Source: Sphingobacterium faecale
Lineage (GTDB): Bacteria; Bacteroidota; Bacteroidia; Sphingobacteriales; Sphingobacteriaceae
Assembly (NCBI RefSeq): GCF_016746095.1
Contig: NZ_JAERTY010000003.1
Location: 248,001-312,000 of the forward strand
DNA: 64,000 bases
Reading direction: 5' to 3'
The notes under the pieces are model-generated. The model saw only the letters and a program-made list of their open reading frames with translations. It did not search any database and was not told the origin of the DNA. Position numbers and translations under genes: made by a program. This document shows, piece by piece, positions 18,759 through 28,283 of this stretch. Each line of letters starts with the position of its first letter. Position 1 is the first letter of the stretch.

Positions 18759-20027
18759 TCACTTTCTTACAAATTCGACTCTTCTATTTTTTGCTTTGTT
18801 TTCGGCTGAATTATTTTCCGCTATTGAATTCGACGATCCGTACCCCTTTGTCGTCAATCGACTACTTTCCACTCCCATCTCGACCATTTTAGCTTTGACT
18901 ACATCAGCACGTTCTTGTGACAATTTGTTATTACGATCTGGTGTTCCATCACCATCGGTATGCCCTCCGATTTCAAAAGCAAGTTCTGGTTTCTCTTTCA
19001 TCATCTTCACGAACTCATTAATGGTACCCATCGATTCTGGTTTAAGAACAGACTTGTTTACATCAAACTGAATACCATAGGCAATAAACTTACCATCACT
19101 AATAACTTTCTTATAAGCATCATCGCCCCCTTGCGCCAGGCGAATATTCTTGATGTAAACCGGACGGCTGCTCGACGAGCTAATTCTTAACATATCGGCA
19201 CCTGGCTCTAAATTATTTACAGCCCTAATACGGTGTTGATCTACATAAACTTTACCAATATTTTTATTCATGTAGATGGCAATATGCTTCCAAGTGCCCG
19301 ATCCGCCTGCTACATTTTTTGGTATATCGGCCAAATTGGAAGAACCTGGTTTGGCCCACCCAATCCGCGGACTTTTATCATAATCGAAAAGCGTTAAAAA
19401 CTCTACATAGTGAGGGCTCGAGTACCCCGTTGCCTTTGGGTCACTGCTGTCCTGAAAAAACACCCTTAAATCGCCATAATAATCTTCCTTATCAAACATC
19501 ATTACATCAAATTCTAATGTAAATTGCTCGGGCAAATACTTGTTGTTTTTCATTACAGGGATAAACTGCATTTCGCTATTGGGCTGAACATGCAAAACCT
19601 TTTCGCCGTTCATGGTTTGTACCTCAGCATTTCCATCGATTAAAGTTAGTCTGCCCGGAAGCTCGCCGTCTCGTTCATCTGCAAAATCACATTGAAAGAT
19701 AATCTTATCTCCGGGTACAAAGTCGTAATTCGCATAAGAATTGATTCCTTGAGCAGCTCCCTTTGAGGTACCTTGTTCTGGAGTGGTCGTTTTTTTTGAC
19801 TGAGAGGAGACTTTATCATCTTTCCCTGTTTTCTTGTTGGTTATTTTTTCTTCGGCTTTATCCATTCCCTTCTCCGTTGCGTCACCAGCCTTATTAATGA
19901 CTTTATCTTCTGCTGTTTGCTTAACCCGCTCTTTGAGCTTTTCAAACAGCTGCGCATCTGCCATTTGTACATCGTACATAAATAACAAAAGCAGTCCAAA
20001 AATTTTGATCAAATAGGTTTTCTTCAT
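18759..20027 (-). CDS. OmpA-family envelope protein with lectin-like middle domain
   Basis: The 422-residue product has a signal peptide (IFGLLLLFMYDVQMADA), a Lys/Glu-rich low-complexity stretch (residues about 30-95), a beta-sandwich middle (about 105-300) that resembles a LamG/concanavalin-like fold (QFTLEFDVMMFDKEDYYGDL, VYIKNIRLAQGG), and a C-terminal OmpA domain (about 310-422) with FEIGGHTDGDGTPDRNNKLS and RRVEFVRK. The OmpA domain binds peptidoglycan. It is the first gene of an operon with three secreted proteins, 108 bp downstream of a NarL-type response regulator that may control it. Confidence 0.88.
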   Translation of the reverse strand: MKKTYLIKIFGLLLLFMYDVQMADAQLFEKLKERVKQTAEDKVINKAGDATEKGMDKAEEKITNKKTGKDDKVSSQSKKTTTPEQGTSKGAAQGINSYANYDFVPGDKIIFQCDFADERDGELPGRLTLIDGNAEVQTMNGEKVLHVQPNSEMQFIPVMKNNKYLPEQFTLEFDVMMFDKEDYYGDLRVFFQDSSDPKATGYSSPHYVEFLTLFDYDKSPRIGWAKPGSSNLADIPKNVAGGSGTWKHIAIYMNKNIGKVYVDQHRIRAVNNLEPGADMLRISSSSSRPVYIKNIRLAQGGDDAYKKVISDGKFIAYGIQFDVNKSVLKPESMGTINEFVKMMKEKPELAFEIGGHTDGDGTPDRNNKLSQERADVVKAKMVEMGVESSRLTTKGYGSSNSIAENNSAENKAKNRRVEFVRK

Positions 20028-20135
20028 GATATTAATGATATTTATTATCCAATAATTGATGAAGCAAAGCTATTGTGAAAGAAGAACGTGCCCAATAGAA
20101 CAAAAGTTATATTTTGATCTACGTCTGTTAAAAAC

Positions 20136-20777
20136 TTACATGTTATTAAAATATTTATTAAGTGCTTCTGTTCGATTCTGTACATGCAACTTATCATATA
20201 TTTTATGAATATGCTGTTTAACGGTACCTACCGAAATAAATAATTGATCGGCTATTTCTTTATAAAGAAATCCCTTTGCAAGGAGATTTAAAACCTCACT
20301 TTCCCGTGGAGATATATAATAATCCGCTGTCAGTTTAGGTTGTAATGTTTGTTTCTGAAAGGCGGACACCAGCTTTCTCGCTATTTGGGCGTTCATAGGT
20401 GAGCCTCCATGATATAATTCTGTTAAAGCATTCAATATATTTCTATTGCAGGCAGATTTCAACAAATAACCACTGGCACCTGCCTTTATAGCCTCATAAA
20501 CATGATCACTATCTTCATAGATAGTAAACATCAAAAACTGAATTTCAGGGTATTTCTGCTTTAATTTTACTATGCATTCAATCCCCGACATACCTGGCAA
20601 CTGTATATCCATGATGATGATGTCAGGTATATTTTTGGAAATATCATCCAGCACGGCTTCTGCATGGGGATAATCACCAAGACATTCGAACTCCTCGGTA
20701 CTGTCTAACAGTTCTACAATCCCACTGCGAATAATACCTTCGTCTTCCACTATACTGACTTTTATTCTATTTACCAT
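20136..20777 (-). CDS. NarL/LuxR-type response regulator
   Basis: The 213-residue product has a receiver domain (VSIVEDEGIIRSGI, phospho-acceptor Asp57 in IIIMDIQLPGMSG, and FMLFTIYEDSDHVYEAIKAGASGYLLK) and a C-terminal LuxR HTH (SPRESEVLNLLAKGFLYKEI, ISVGTVKQHIHKIYDKL). It follows the TPR histidine kinase by 62 bp on the same strand and is its likely partner. The OmpA operon directly downstream is a plausible target. Confidence 0.95.
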   Translation of the reverse strand: MVNRIKVSIVEDEGIIRSGIVELLDSTEEFECLGDYPHAEAVLDDISKNIPDIIIMDIQLPGMSGIECIVKLKQKYPEIQFLMFTIYEDSDHVYEAIKAGASGYLLKSACNRNILNALTELYHGGSPMNAQIARKLVSAFQKQTLQPKLTADYYISPRESEVLNLLAKGFLYKEIADQLFISVGTVKQHIHKIYDKLHVQNRTEALNKYFNNM

Positions 20778-20839
20778 ATTCTATAAATTTCCTCATTCCA
20801 AATTATAGACTATAATTCAATGATAAAATATAACTTTTG

Positions 20840-22816
20840 TTAGCTTATGGGGTAAGGAACATCAAAATAAACAACTGTACCATTTTCGAAGAAAATCTCC
20901 CAACTTCCAGACAGACTACGGATACGTTGCTCCATATTCTTCAGACCATTCCCCATCATCTCTTGCTTTTGAATTGATATTCCATCGCCATTATCGATAA
21001 TTCGTATCTTTAAGTGTGGAACCACCTCTACTTCAATTTTTATACAGTCTGCTCCGGAGTGCTTAATCGCATTATGTACGGCCTCTTTTACGAGTAAATA
21101 CATATTACGCCTAAAAAAACCACTAAGAGTAATTGTTGGTATGTCTTCAGGAAAATAGATTTTATAGATTATGTCATTTCCATCCAGTAAGGTCGCTATC
21201 TTTACACGAATAAAAGTAAGTAGTTCATCAAGAGTGTCTCTTTCCGTATTCATACTCCAAATAATTTCGTTTATCTGTTCAGTCAGACTCTGCGTTGCCT
21301 CCTGAATTTTTTTACTGATCTGCACTTCCAGTTCTCCTCCTTGCTTAGTTATTTTTTCAGCTAAGAATCGAATACTTGTCAAGCCTGTTCCCAAATCATC
21401 ATGTAGTTCTTGAGCAATACGAAAACGCTCCGTAGCGGCACCTTCCAATCCTGCCCGTAGTACGGACATTTCTTTCTCCTTGTGTAGACTATCACGCTCT
21501 GCGATAAACAATCTATTACGCTGTTTGATATTTCCGTATAGCAAATAGCTGATTCCAGCCAATGTGACTACAAGAAAAAGACCTACAATGATATACCAGT
21601 TTTTTTTACGATGTTGTAATTCGCTTTTGGTCAATTGTAGCTCCTTCATTAACAATTCTTCTTCTTTTTGCGACAGCTGATATTTTTTCTCCGCCTGACT
21701 AATGGTCTTTTGTATTTCCGTATGCTGAAGAATATCCCTTAATGTTATATAACGTGAAAAATAGATGTAACTACGTTCGTGATCACCAATATGATATTTT
21801 ATGTCTGCCAATAGCTTATACAATAAAAGCTTATCATGAGTCGGGTCCTGACTTAACTTCTCTAAAGCTTCATTTCCATAAAAATCTGCTCGCTGATAAT
21901 CCTTCTTTTGAAAGTAAACCTGAGCAAATCCCTGTAGAGCTATTGCTAAGTTTTCCCTATTCTCTTGCTTCTTCGAAATATCATAGCTTTTTTGATAATA
22001 ATAAAGGGAACTATCCAATTGTCCTACTTGTTTCAGCGAATTAGCATAGTTGCCGTACAATTGTGCGGTATATAAACTTTCTTTATTATAGCCAATATAT
22101 CTAAATGCATCTTGAAAAGTTTGTATTGCCTCTTCCTGCGAACTTTTAAAATTAAGAGCTACCCCTTTATTATTCAGTATAGACAGAATCATTAAGCTAT
22201 CTTTCATCTCTTTGGCAGAAAGATATGCTTTATTGTAGTAATCTATCGCTTCATCATGCCTCTCTAACCCTTCTAGAACCGCCCCAATATTAGAATATAT
22301 GATATAAAGTTTTGGGAAGTCCACCTTTTTAAAATAAACTACGGATTGGATGTAATAAACATAAGCTGTATCATAAAGGCTCCGATAGTTGAATGTATTT
22401 GCGATATTATTGAAACCTTTTGCCATATTAAGCGTATCGTTTTCTTGCTGGGCAAGTCTTAACGCTTCTCTATTAAGCTGCTCTGATTCCTCAAATTTCC
22501 CTGAATTATTTAAGACTACGGAATAATTATAAGCGAATCTGATCTTCCCATTATAAGAAAGTATACTATCAGCTAGCTTCCCTGCTTTTTGATAGAAATA
22601 AATTGCACTGTCGATATTTACATCTTCAAATTCAACAGCGCTATCGATCCACTCATTGATTTTCTTTTCATCAATAGACTCTTCTGCATCCTGACATTCA
22701 ATATCTTTTATTTTTTGACCACAGGCGAAAACAAAAAAAAGAAAACTTATTAAAAAAAGGAAAATCAGCTTAACGAATAATAATCGCTGTATAGATACAA
22801 GGGGATTAAAGTCCAT
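20840..22816 (-). CDS. TPR sensor histidine kinase (HisKA_3), lipoprotein-type N-terminus
   Basis: The 658-residue product has a hydrophobic start with a lipobox-like FFVFACGQ, about seven TPR units (residues 60-360; for example AIDYYNKAYLSAKEMKD, ALQGFAQVYFQKKDYQRADF), a coiled coil, a membrane helix near 405-425 (WYIIVGLFLVVTLAGISYLL), then the HisKA_3 dimerisation domain with the phospho-acceptor His in RIAQELHDDLGTGL, and a HATPase domain (VKEAVHNAIKHSG, IDNGDGIS, GNGLKNMEQR). It would sense an envelope signal through the TPR part and phosphorylate the NarL regulator next to it. Confidence 0.93.
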   Translation of the reverse strand: MDFNPLVSIQRLLFVKLIFLFLISFLFFVFACGQKIKDIECQDAEESIDEKKINEWIDSAVEFEDVNIDSAIYFYQKAGKLADSILSYNGKIRFAYNYSVVLNNSGKFEESEQLNREALRLAQQENDTLNMAKGFNNIANTFNYRSLYDTAYVYYIQSVVYFKKVDFPKLYIIYSNIGAVLEGLERHDEAIDYYNKAYLSAKEMKDSLMILSILNNKGVALNFKSSQEEAIQTFQDAFRYIGYNKESLYTAQLYGNYANSLKQVGQLDSSLYYYQKSYDISKKQENRENLAIALQGFAQVYFQKKDYQRADFYGNEALEKLSQDPTHDKLLLYKLLADIKYHIGDHERSYIYFSRYITLRDILQHTEIQKTISQAEKKYQLSQKEEELLMKELQLTKSELQHRKKNWYIIVGLFLVVTLAGISYLLYGNIKQRNRLFIAERDSLHKEKEMSVLRAGLEGAATERFRIAQELHDDLGTGLTSIRFLAEKITKQGGELEVQISKKIQEATQSLTEQINEIIWSMNTERDTLDELLTFIRVKIATLLDGNDIIYKIYFPEDIPTITLSGFFRRNMYLLVKEAVHNAIKHSGADCIKIEVEVVPHLKIRIIDNGDGISIQKQEMMGNGLKNMEQRIRSLSGSWEIFFENGTVVYFDVPYPIS

Positions 22817-22998
22817 GATTTTGAAAAAACATAATTTATTAAGAATCGGTCAGGTAAATATACACAATAATAAATGTTTCTTATAAAGATGAAAATATAG
22901 GACTTAGACTGTTACTAAAAAACAGTTCCTTGATCCAACATCTTTAAACCAAAAGGACATTAAATAGCAAAAAAAGCCGATATTGTCTCAAAAAAGGA

Positions 22999-23652
22999 AT
23001 GGAAGCAATTTTCACGAAAGTCTCCAGCGATTGGAAAAGAAAGCCGTATTTCGATTATTTCTACTCTACCATCAAGACAAAATATAATATAACCCACCAC
23101 CTGGACATTACTACTTTTCTTTCTGAAATCAAGCGTAATGGTTTCAAGTTTTACCCTTCATTTTTATTTGTCATCATGAAGGCTATCAATCAAAATGAGG
23201 CATTTAGGATGAGTTTTAATGAAGATGGAGATCTGGGAATCTGGAACTATGTAAATCCCTCTTATACCATCTTTCATGACGATGATAAGACATTTTCTGA
23301 TGTATGGAGCTATTACAAACCTGACTTCCGTGAATTTTATCAGGAGGTAACGAGTGATATCGAAAAATACAAAGACGTCAAAAAGATTAAGGCGAGAGAA
23401 GGTAGACCCGCAAATTTCTGTCCGCTATCCGTACTGCCCTGGTTGAGTTTTGAAAGTTTTAGTCAGGATACCTATCAGGAGAGCAACCTCCTTTTTCCTA
23501 TCATCCGCTTTGGAAAGTATTATGAGCGGGATGGCAGACACCTCATCCCTGTCTCCGTATTCGTCAACCATGCTGTAGCTGACGGTTACCATACCTCCAA
23601 GTTGATAAACGACATCGAAGAACTGGGGAATACTATCAACGGGTGGATATAG
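22999..23652 (+). CDS. Type A chloramphenicol O-acetyltransferase-like enzyme
   Basis: The 217-residue length is that of classical CAT monomers. It has the N-terminal YFDYFYSTIKTKYNITHHLDIT block, the FYPSFLFVIMKAIN helix, and the active-site motif VNHAVADGYH with catalytic His191 and Asp195 (family form HHAVxDGYH). The enzyme is a trimer in known members and acetylates the 3-hydroxyl of chloramphenicol with acetyl-CoA. The first His of the usual HHAV is Asn here. It stands alone, divergent from the TPR kinase, with no mobile element near, so it looks chromosomal and native. Actual resistance cannot be read from sequence. Confidence 0.87.
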   Translation: MEAIFTKVSSDWKRKPYFDYFYSTIKTKYNITHHLDITTFLSEIKRNGFKFYPSFLFVIMKAINQNEAFRMSFNEDGDLGIWNYVNPSYTIFHDDDKTFSDVWSYYKPDFREFYQEVTSDIEKYKDVKKIKAREGRPANFCPLSVLPWLSFESFSQDTYQESNLLFPIIRFGKYYERDGRHLIPVSVFVNHAVADGYHTSKLINDIEELGNTINGWI

Positions 23653-23734
23653 GAACTACAGAAGAAAGAAAGCAAACATTCTAGAGAATAATTATATATT
23701 TAGCACTGTACTAAAAATAAGATGCATAAAGCGT

Positions 23735-24415
23735 ATGAATGATAAGGAAAATAAAGATGCTATGCAGGAACTGGCATCGCAGCTCCGCTGTCCTTCGGGA
23801 CATCAGGCCGAAGCCATTGCAGACAATATGTCCACCTCCAACCATACCATGATACAGGAAGCGATCTATACGTTGACTCTAGCGGATAAGAGCATGATAC
23901 TGGAGATCGGTTTCGGTAATGGTAAGCATATCGCTCAACTGCTCGATGTTTCGCCCAACATAAAATACCACGGCATCGAGGTGTCAGAGGCCATGCACGA
24001 TCTCGCCGTCCGCCACAACCAATCTGCCGTCGAGACTGGCAGGGCTCACTTCACTAAAGTAGATGGCAGTGGCTCGCTCCCTTTCCCGGACAATCATTTT
24101 ACGCATATTTTTTCTGTAAACACCTTGTACTTCTGGCCCGACATTGAGCTTTCACTACGAGAAATACACCGTACATTACAAGATGAAGGCCAGCTGGTAC
24201 TCACATTCGTAGAAAAGGAGTTTGGATCGAAGCTTCCTTTTACACAACATGGGTTTACTTTGTATACGGACGACGAGCTTGCAGAATACCTCTATGAGAT
24301 TGGATTTGAAGAGATACAATCTATGACGTACCATGATGATACCATAAGTAAAGATGGAACGCCTGTAAAACGTACTTTCCTAACGGTGTATGCTGTGAAA
24401 AGAGAAAATGGATAA
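23735..24415 (+). CDS. Class I SAM-dependent methyltransferase
   Basis: The 226-residue product has motif I (MILEIGFGNGKHIAQL), an acidic post-I position (YHGIEVSEAMHDLA), motif II-like region (LPFPDNHFTHIFSVNTLYFW) and a Methyltransf_11-like layout. The N-terminal LASQLRCPSGHQAEAIADNM is a feature seen in small methyltransferases of this group. The substrate is unknown. It lies 82 bp after the acetyltransferase gene and may share its promoter. Confidence 0.88.
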   Translation: MNDKENKDAMQELASQLRCPSGHQAEAIADNMSTSNHTMIQEAIYTLTLADKSMILEIGFGNGKHIAQLLDVSPNIKYHGIEVSEAMHDLAVRHNQSAVETGRAHFTKVDGSGSLPFPDNHFTHIFSVNTLYFWPDIELSLREIHRTLQDEGQLVLTFVEKEFGSKLPFTQHGFTLYTDDELAEYLYEIGFEEIQSMTYHDDTISKDGTPVKRTFLTVYAVKRENG

Positions 24416-24423
24416 TAGCTGGA

Positions 24424-24906
24424 CTACATGATACTAAAGTGCCGAAACATCATCAGTCCACCGATACCGATAGAAACAAAAGGATAGCCTTTCTGTAGGG
24501 GCATAGCATAATCATAGCCTACCCTACAGTGGAAAAATCCCTGATACTCTACATAGAGGTGTGGACTCACACGAAACTGATTGTCCATTCCTTTATTAAA
24601 ATCAAATAGGTAGCCGGTCTGCACATTGGCTGAGACCAGGAAGTCTTTGTATCTATTATCAACTATATACCGGACAAAACCGAGTTGTGGGGCTAAGCCC
24701 GAAGGCTGTTTAGAATTTTTACTGGTGTAATCTACTCCTACCGTAAAGTCGTAATTCTTATCGGTGTTAAATACGAGAGGCACATTCAGTGCTGCCTGAA
24801 ACATAGGCCTTTTATCTTGCTTCATTCCTAAACTGAAAATTTGGGCAACGGCTCCCGATATACCGAAAAAAACAGCTAATATTAGATACAGGCAATATCT
24901 CTTCAT
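24424..24906 (-). CDS. Hypothetical outer-membrane-like protein
   Basis: I start it at the ATG at 24906 (MKRYCLYLILAVFFGISGAVAQ), a clean signal peptide; the frame is open to 24972. The mature part, about 140 residues, has alternating hydrophobic strands (PMFQAALNVPLVFN, YDFTVGVDY, FRVSPHLYVEYQGFFHCRVG) typical of a small beta barrel. No family is recognised. It is convergent with the methyltransferase, only 8 bp apart. Confidence 0.7.
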   Translation of the reverse strand: MKRYCLYLILAVFFGISGAVAQIFSLGMKQDKRPMFQAALNVPLVFNTDKNYDFTVGVDYTSKNSKQPSGLAPQLGFVRYIVDNRYKDFLVSANVQTGYLFDFNKGMDNQFRVSPHLYVEYQGFFHCRVGYDYAMPLQKGYPFVSIGIGGLMMFRHFSIM

Positions 24907-25072
24907 AAATAAAACACAGCAATATATATGCCTTAATTTATCATTTAGATTATTTCTTGTCAGACAAACCATTACAAATCGAACATTAGTCTATAAAAAT
25001 TGAACATGTATTGCTTTTGGGAAAAGTTAACTTTGTAAACTATACCCTTACGGTTACCAAAAGAACTATGCA

Positions 25073-25675
25073 ATGAAATTACCCTTTGAATCTTATACCT
25101 CTCGTTGGAAAACAATGTTTAAAACGCTTAAAGAAGAACTGAGCGAAAGGCTATCCGTTCTTTCTCCCGCTATCGAACATATCGGAAGTACATCGGTAGA
25201 AGGTCTCTCGGCCAAGCCGATCATTGATATCATGATTGGTGTGGCAGATAATAAGGACTTGGATAAGGTACCTCCTCTTTTGGACAATGGGAGTTATGTA
25301 TACTATGAAAAGTATAATGACGATATGCCTTACCGCCGATTTTTCGTTCGTTTGACAGATAATGCGGTAGACCTAGGCTTGCCTCTTGTTATCCAGACGA
25401 AAGACGAAATCCCCGAACGTATGCATGACCACACTTTCCGTATGGCGCACATCCATGTCATGCCCAGCAGTTCGGAACATTGGTTGAGACATCTTGCTTT
25501 TCGGGATTATTTACGTGAACATCCAGCTGTTCTCCACGAATATCAAACCCTTAAGGAGCGTTTGGTTCAAAAGGAATGGACTGATGGTAACGACTATAAT
25601 GCCGGAAAAGATGTATTTTTAAAGAAAGAAGAGCAAAATGCCATAACATGGTATAAAAAGCTACATCACAAATGA
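25073..25675 (+). CDS. GrpB family protein (UPF0157, nucleotidyltransferase fold)
   Basis: The 200-residue product has the GrpB signature: AIEHIGSTSVEGLSAKPIID followed by IMIGV, and later HIHVMPSSSEHWLRHLAFRDYLREHP. The family has a nucleotidyltransferase-like fold, but its substrate is unclear. It is the first gene of a five-gene plus-strand run and overlaps the next gene by four bases, so translation is probably coupled. Confidence 0.9.
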   Translation: MKLPFESYTSRWKTMFKTLKEELSERLSVLSPAIEHIGSTSVEGLSAKPIIDIMIGVADNKDLDKVPPLLDNGSYVYYEKYNDDMPYRRFFVRLTDNAVDLGLPLVIQTKDEIPERMHDHTFRMAHIHVMPSSSEHWLRHLAFRDYLREHPAVLHEYQTLKERLVQKEWTDGNDYNAGKDVFLKKEEQNAITWYKKLHHK

Positions 25676-26589
25676 AAAAAGAAAACATACACTTAAAAGG
25701 AGAAAACTATATCCTATATATACAATACCAACAAGATAATACTCTGCGTCAGGAATTTAACCGACTGACACAGCAGTTTTGGGGCTTTGATTTTGAAAGC
25801 TATTACCAGTCAGGATACTGGGACGAAAGTTGTATCCTATATTCACTCTTTGATGGAGATAAAATTGTCTCGCATGCTACAGTGAGTTTCTTTGACTCTG
25901 TAATAATGGACGAATCCAAGAGACTGGTTCAGATTGGTACCGTGATGACGGATGAAAACTATCAGAAAAGAGGCCTGAGTCGCTTTCTAATGGAACGTAT
26001 TCAAGCGGATTTTGAACAATCCACTGATGGCATGTTCTTATTTGCAAATGAAACGGTTTTGGATTATTACCCCAAATTCGGATTGGTTTCGGTTCCTGAG
26101 TTTAAAGCTGTACAGAGCACAGTTAAGGTACATGGCAATCCACTAACACCTGCACAAAAATTAGATCTAGAAGTTTCAGAAGAGTTAAGCCTGTTCGAAC
26201 GCTTAGTTGAAAACAGTGTTCCCAACAGCCAAATGACCTGTAAGAGCAAAGGATTGAGCTTTTTTTATACGTATGCCTATCCTGAAATGGGGTATAAAGA
26301 TTCTCTCTATTACATTCCGTCACTGGATTGCGCTGTACTGGCCGAAATTGATGAAGGTACATTACATATAACAGAACTATTCAGTACCCAAAGGGTAGAT
26401 TTAAGTGCGGTTATATCGGCCTTTACAACCTTCGAATTTGACAGCGTTTCTTTAGGCTTTACACCCTTACAGGATGGCTTTACACTGGAAAGCTGGAAGG
26501 ATGATGACTTACAGCTTTTCGTTTCGGTCCAGTTAAAGCAGCTATTTGAAGAAAACAAACTGATAGCACCTTTACTTTCACATACTTAG
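25672..26589 (+). CDS. GNAT family N-acetyltransferase
   Basis: The 305-residue product has a GNAT domain in its first 150 residues (QIGTVMTDENYQKRGLSRFL, FLFANETVLDYYPKFGLVSV). The C-terminal 150 residues have an extra domain (LHITELFSTQRVDLSAVISA) as in Eis-like or two-domain GNATs. The acceptor is unknown. It overlaps grpB's stop and is 12 bp before the next GNAT. Confidence 0.85.
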   Translation: MKKENIHLKGENYILYIQYQQDNTLRQEFNRLTQQFWGFDFESYYQSGYWDESCILYSLFDGDKIVSHATVSFFDSVIMDESKRLVQIGTVMTDENYQKRGLSRFLMERIQADFEQSTDGMFLFANETVLDYYPKFGLVSVPEFKAVQSTVKVHGNPLTPAQKLDLEVSEELSLFERLVENSVPNSQMTCKSKGLSFFYTYAYPEMGYKDSLYYIPSLDCAVLAEIDEGTLHITELFSTQRVDLSAVISAFTTFEFDSVSLGFTPLQDGFTLESWKDDDLQLFVSVQLKQLFEENKLIAPLLSHT

Positions 26590-26601
26590 GGTAAAAAAAA
26601 C

Positions 26602-27444
26602 ATGCAGATACGAAGACTTACCACAGAAGATATTCCTGCTTTACTGGAATCGGTTAATGGTGCCTTTGCGGACTATATCGTCCCTTTTCAACTTAATGCC
26701 GAACAGCTGGAATTTAAGATACGTTCGGAAGACATTCTTATGGATTATTCCGTAGGTGTGTTTGATGAAGAGAAACTTATTGCATTTATTATGCATGGTG
26801 TACGTCATCATGATAACATTTATGTTGTCTATAATGGAGGTACAGGAGTACTTCCCGATTATCGGGGCAAAGGGCTTGTAGGAAAAATGTATGCGTATAT
26901 CCTTCCTTTCCTGAAAGACAAAAAAACGGAAAAAACAGTACTGGAGGTTATTGAAAGCAACCGATCTGCCATCCGAGCTTATGAAAAACAGGGCTTCAAC
27001 GTAAACCGTAAGCTGCTTTGTTTTTCCGGGCAATTCACGTTACATCCTACTCAGCAGGCAGCGGCTGTAATACCTCTAGAAACACTTCCCTGGGCGGATC
27101 TTCCTGCTTTTTGGGATATTACTCCAAGCTGGCAAAGTGATACACCAAGCATGTTGACTACGGCTCCGAACATACTGGGGGCTTTCTTAGAGCAACAGCT
27201 TATTGGCTATGTACTTTTTAATCCAACTAAAAAAAGGATATACCAACTGGCTGTGGCTCCTGCTTACCGTCGCAAAGGTATTGGCCAGCAGCTTTGTGCT
27301 ACTGTACAAGGTCTTATTCCGAATGATACCCTACAGATCAATAATGTAGACGAGGCTAGCATTGGTTTAAAACTATTTTTCGAAAGACAAGGACTGACCA
27401 ATGATATCAATCAATTGGAAATGGTTATGGAAATAACAAAGTAA
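26602..27444 (+). CDS. Tandem GNAT N-acetyltransferase
   Basis: The 280-residue product has two GNAT units. The first acetyl-CoA loop is GTGVLPDYRGKGLVGKMYAY (about residues 85-105) followed by LEVIESNRSAIRAYEKQGF. The second is QLAVAPAYRRKGIGQQLCA (about 213-231). The stop and the next start share a base (TAATG), so translation is coupled to the following GNAT gene. The acceptor is unknown. Confidence 0.87.
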   Translation: MQIRRLTTEDIPALLESVNGAFADYIVPFQLNAEQLEFKIRSEDILMDYSVGVFDEEKLIAFIMHGVRHHDNIYVVYNGGTGVLPDYRGKGLVGKMYAYILPFLKDKKTEKTVLEVIESNRSAIRAYEKQGFNVNRKLLCFSGQFTLHPTQQAAAVIPLETLPWADLPAFWDITPSWQSDTPSMLTTAPNILGAFLEQQLIGYVLFNPTKKRIYQLAVAPAYRRKGIGQQLCATVQGLIPNDTLQINNVDEASIGLKLFFERQGLTNDINQLEMVMEITK

Positions 27445-27887
27445 TGATACGATTAGCACAGGAAAAAGATTATGACCGTATGGTCGAGATTTGGCTGGAA
27501 GCGTCCATCAAAGCGCATAACTTCATTCCTGCAAAATATTGGGAAGACGGAGTTTCTGATATGCGAACAGTGTACCTACCGCAGAGCCAATCTTGGGTTT
27601 ATGAGGATGAACAACAGCAGATACAGGGCTTTGCTTCGGTATTGGACAATCATATAGCCGCATTATTTGTCAATAGTCAATTGCAGGGCCGAGGAATAGG
27701 TTCTCTCTTGATCCGGTTTTTAAAAACAACATCCCGAAAACTCTCCTTGAATGTGTATGCGGATAATAAGGAAGCTGTAGATTTTTATAAAAACCATGGA
27801 TTCCAAGTTGAAGAGGAGACCATGGATGAGGCCACATCCGCTAAGGATCTGGTGATGAATTGGACCACTGAACTATACACCCCTTAA
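27444..27887 (+). CDS. GNAT family N-acetyltransferase
   Basis: The 147-residue product starts MIRLAQEKDYDRMVEIWLEA and has the motif IAALFVNSQLQGRGIGSLLI and LNVYADNKEAVDFYKNHGF. It resembles YiaC/YjaB-type acetyltransferases. It is coupled to the tandem GNAT by a one-base overlap and is 11 bp before a DUF1801 gene. Confidence 0.87.
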   Translation: MIRLAQEKDYDRMVEIWLEASIKAHNFIPAKYWEDGVSDMRTVYLPQSQSWVYEDEQQQIQGFASVLDNHIAALFVNSQLQGRGIGSLLIRFLKTTSRKLSLNVYADNKEAVDFYKNHGFQVEEETMDEATSAKDLVMNWTTELYTP

Positions 27888-27898
27888 AGTAGATTACA

Positions 27899-28270
27899 AT
27901 GGAGGAACACCTACATAACTTCTATCTCGATAAATCGGAACCGAATAAAAGTTGCTTGTTAGCCTTGCGTTCAATCATCCTTCGTAGAGATGCTCATATG
28001 GTGGAAACCACCAAATATGGTATGCCTTGCTTTTGTTATAAAAACAAGGCATGCTGTTATCTTTGGGTTGATAAAAAGAACGCTGAGCCTTACATTCTTT
28101 TTGTCGAAGGAAACTTATTGGCACATCCTGAACTTGAGGTAGGCGACCGATCACGTATGAAAATATTACGTATTGATCCCAATCAGGACATTGCGATTGA
28201 TACCGTGACCGAAATACTAGATGACGCTTTGGAACTGTATCGCAACGGTACGATTAAAACCAAGGGCTAA
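27899..28270 (+). CDS. DUF1801 (YdhG-like) protein
   Basis: The 123-residue product has the DUF1801 pattern: LRSIILRRDAHMVETTKYGMP followed by CFCYKNKACCYLWVDKK and a C-terminal helix. The function of the family is unknown. It is the last gene in the acetyltransferase run. Its stop codon lies inside a hairpin at 28265-28283. Confidence 0.83.
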   Translation: MEEHLHNFYLDKSEPNKSCLLALRSIILRRDAHMVETTKYGMPCFCYKNKACCYLWVDKKNAEPYILFVEGNLLAHPELEVGDRSRMKILRIDPNQDIAIDTVTEILDDALELYRNGTIKTKG

Positions 28271-28283
28271 GTAAAACTTAGCC
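28265..28283. terminator. Compact bidirectional hairpin over two stop codons
   Basis: GGCTAAGT (28265-28272) and ACTTAGCC (28276-28283) pair perfectly around a 3-base A loop. The hairpin covers the stop codon of the DUF1801 gene (plus) and that of the MFS gene (minus), which end 7 bp apart. It is short for a terminator but well placed. Confidence 0.55.
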
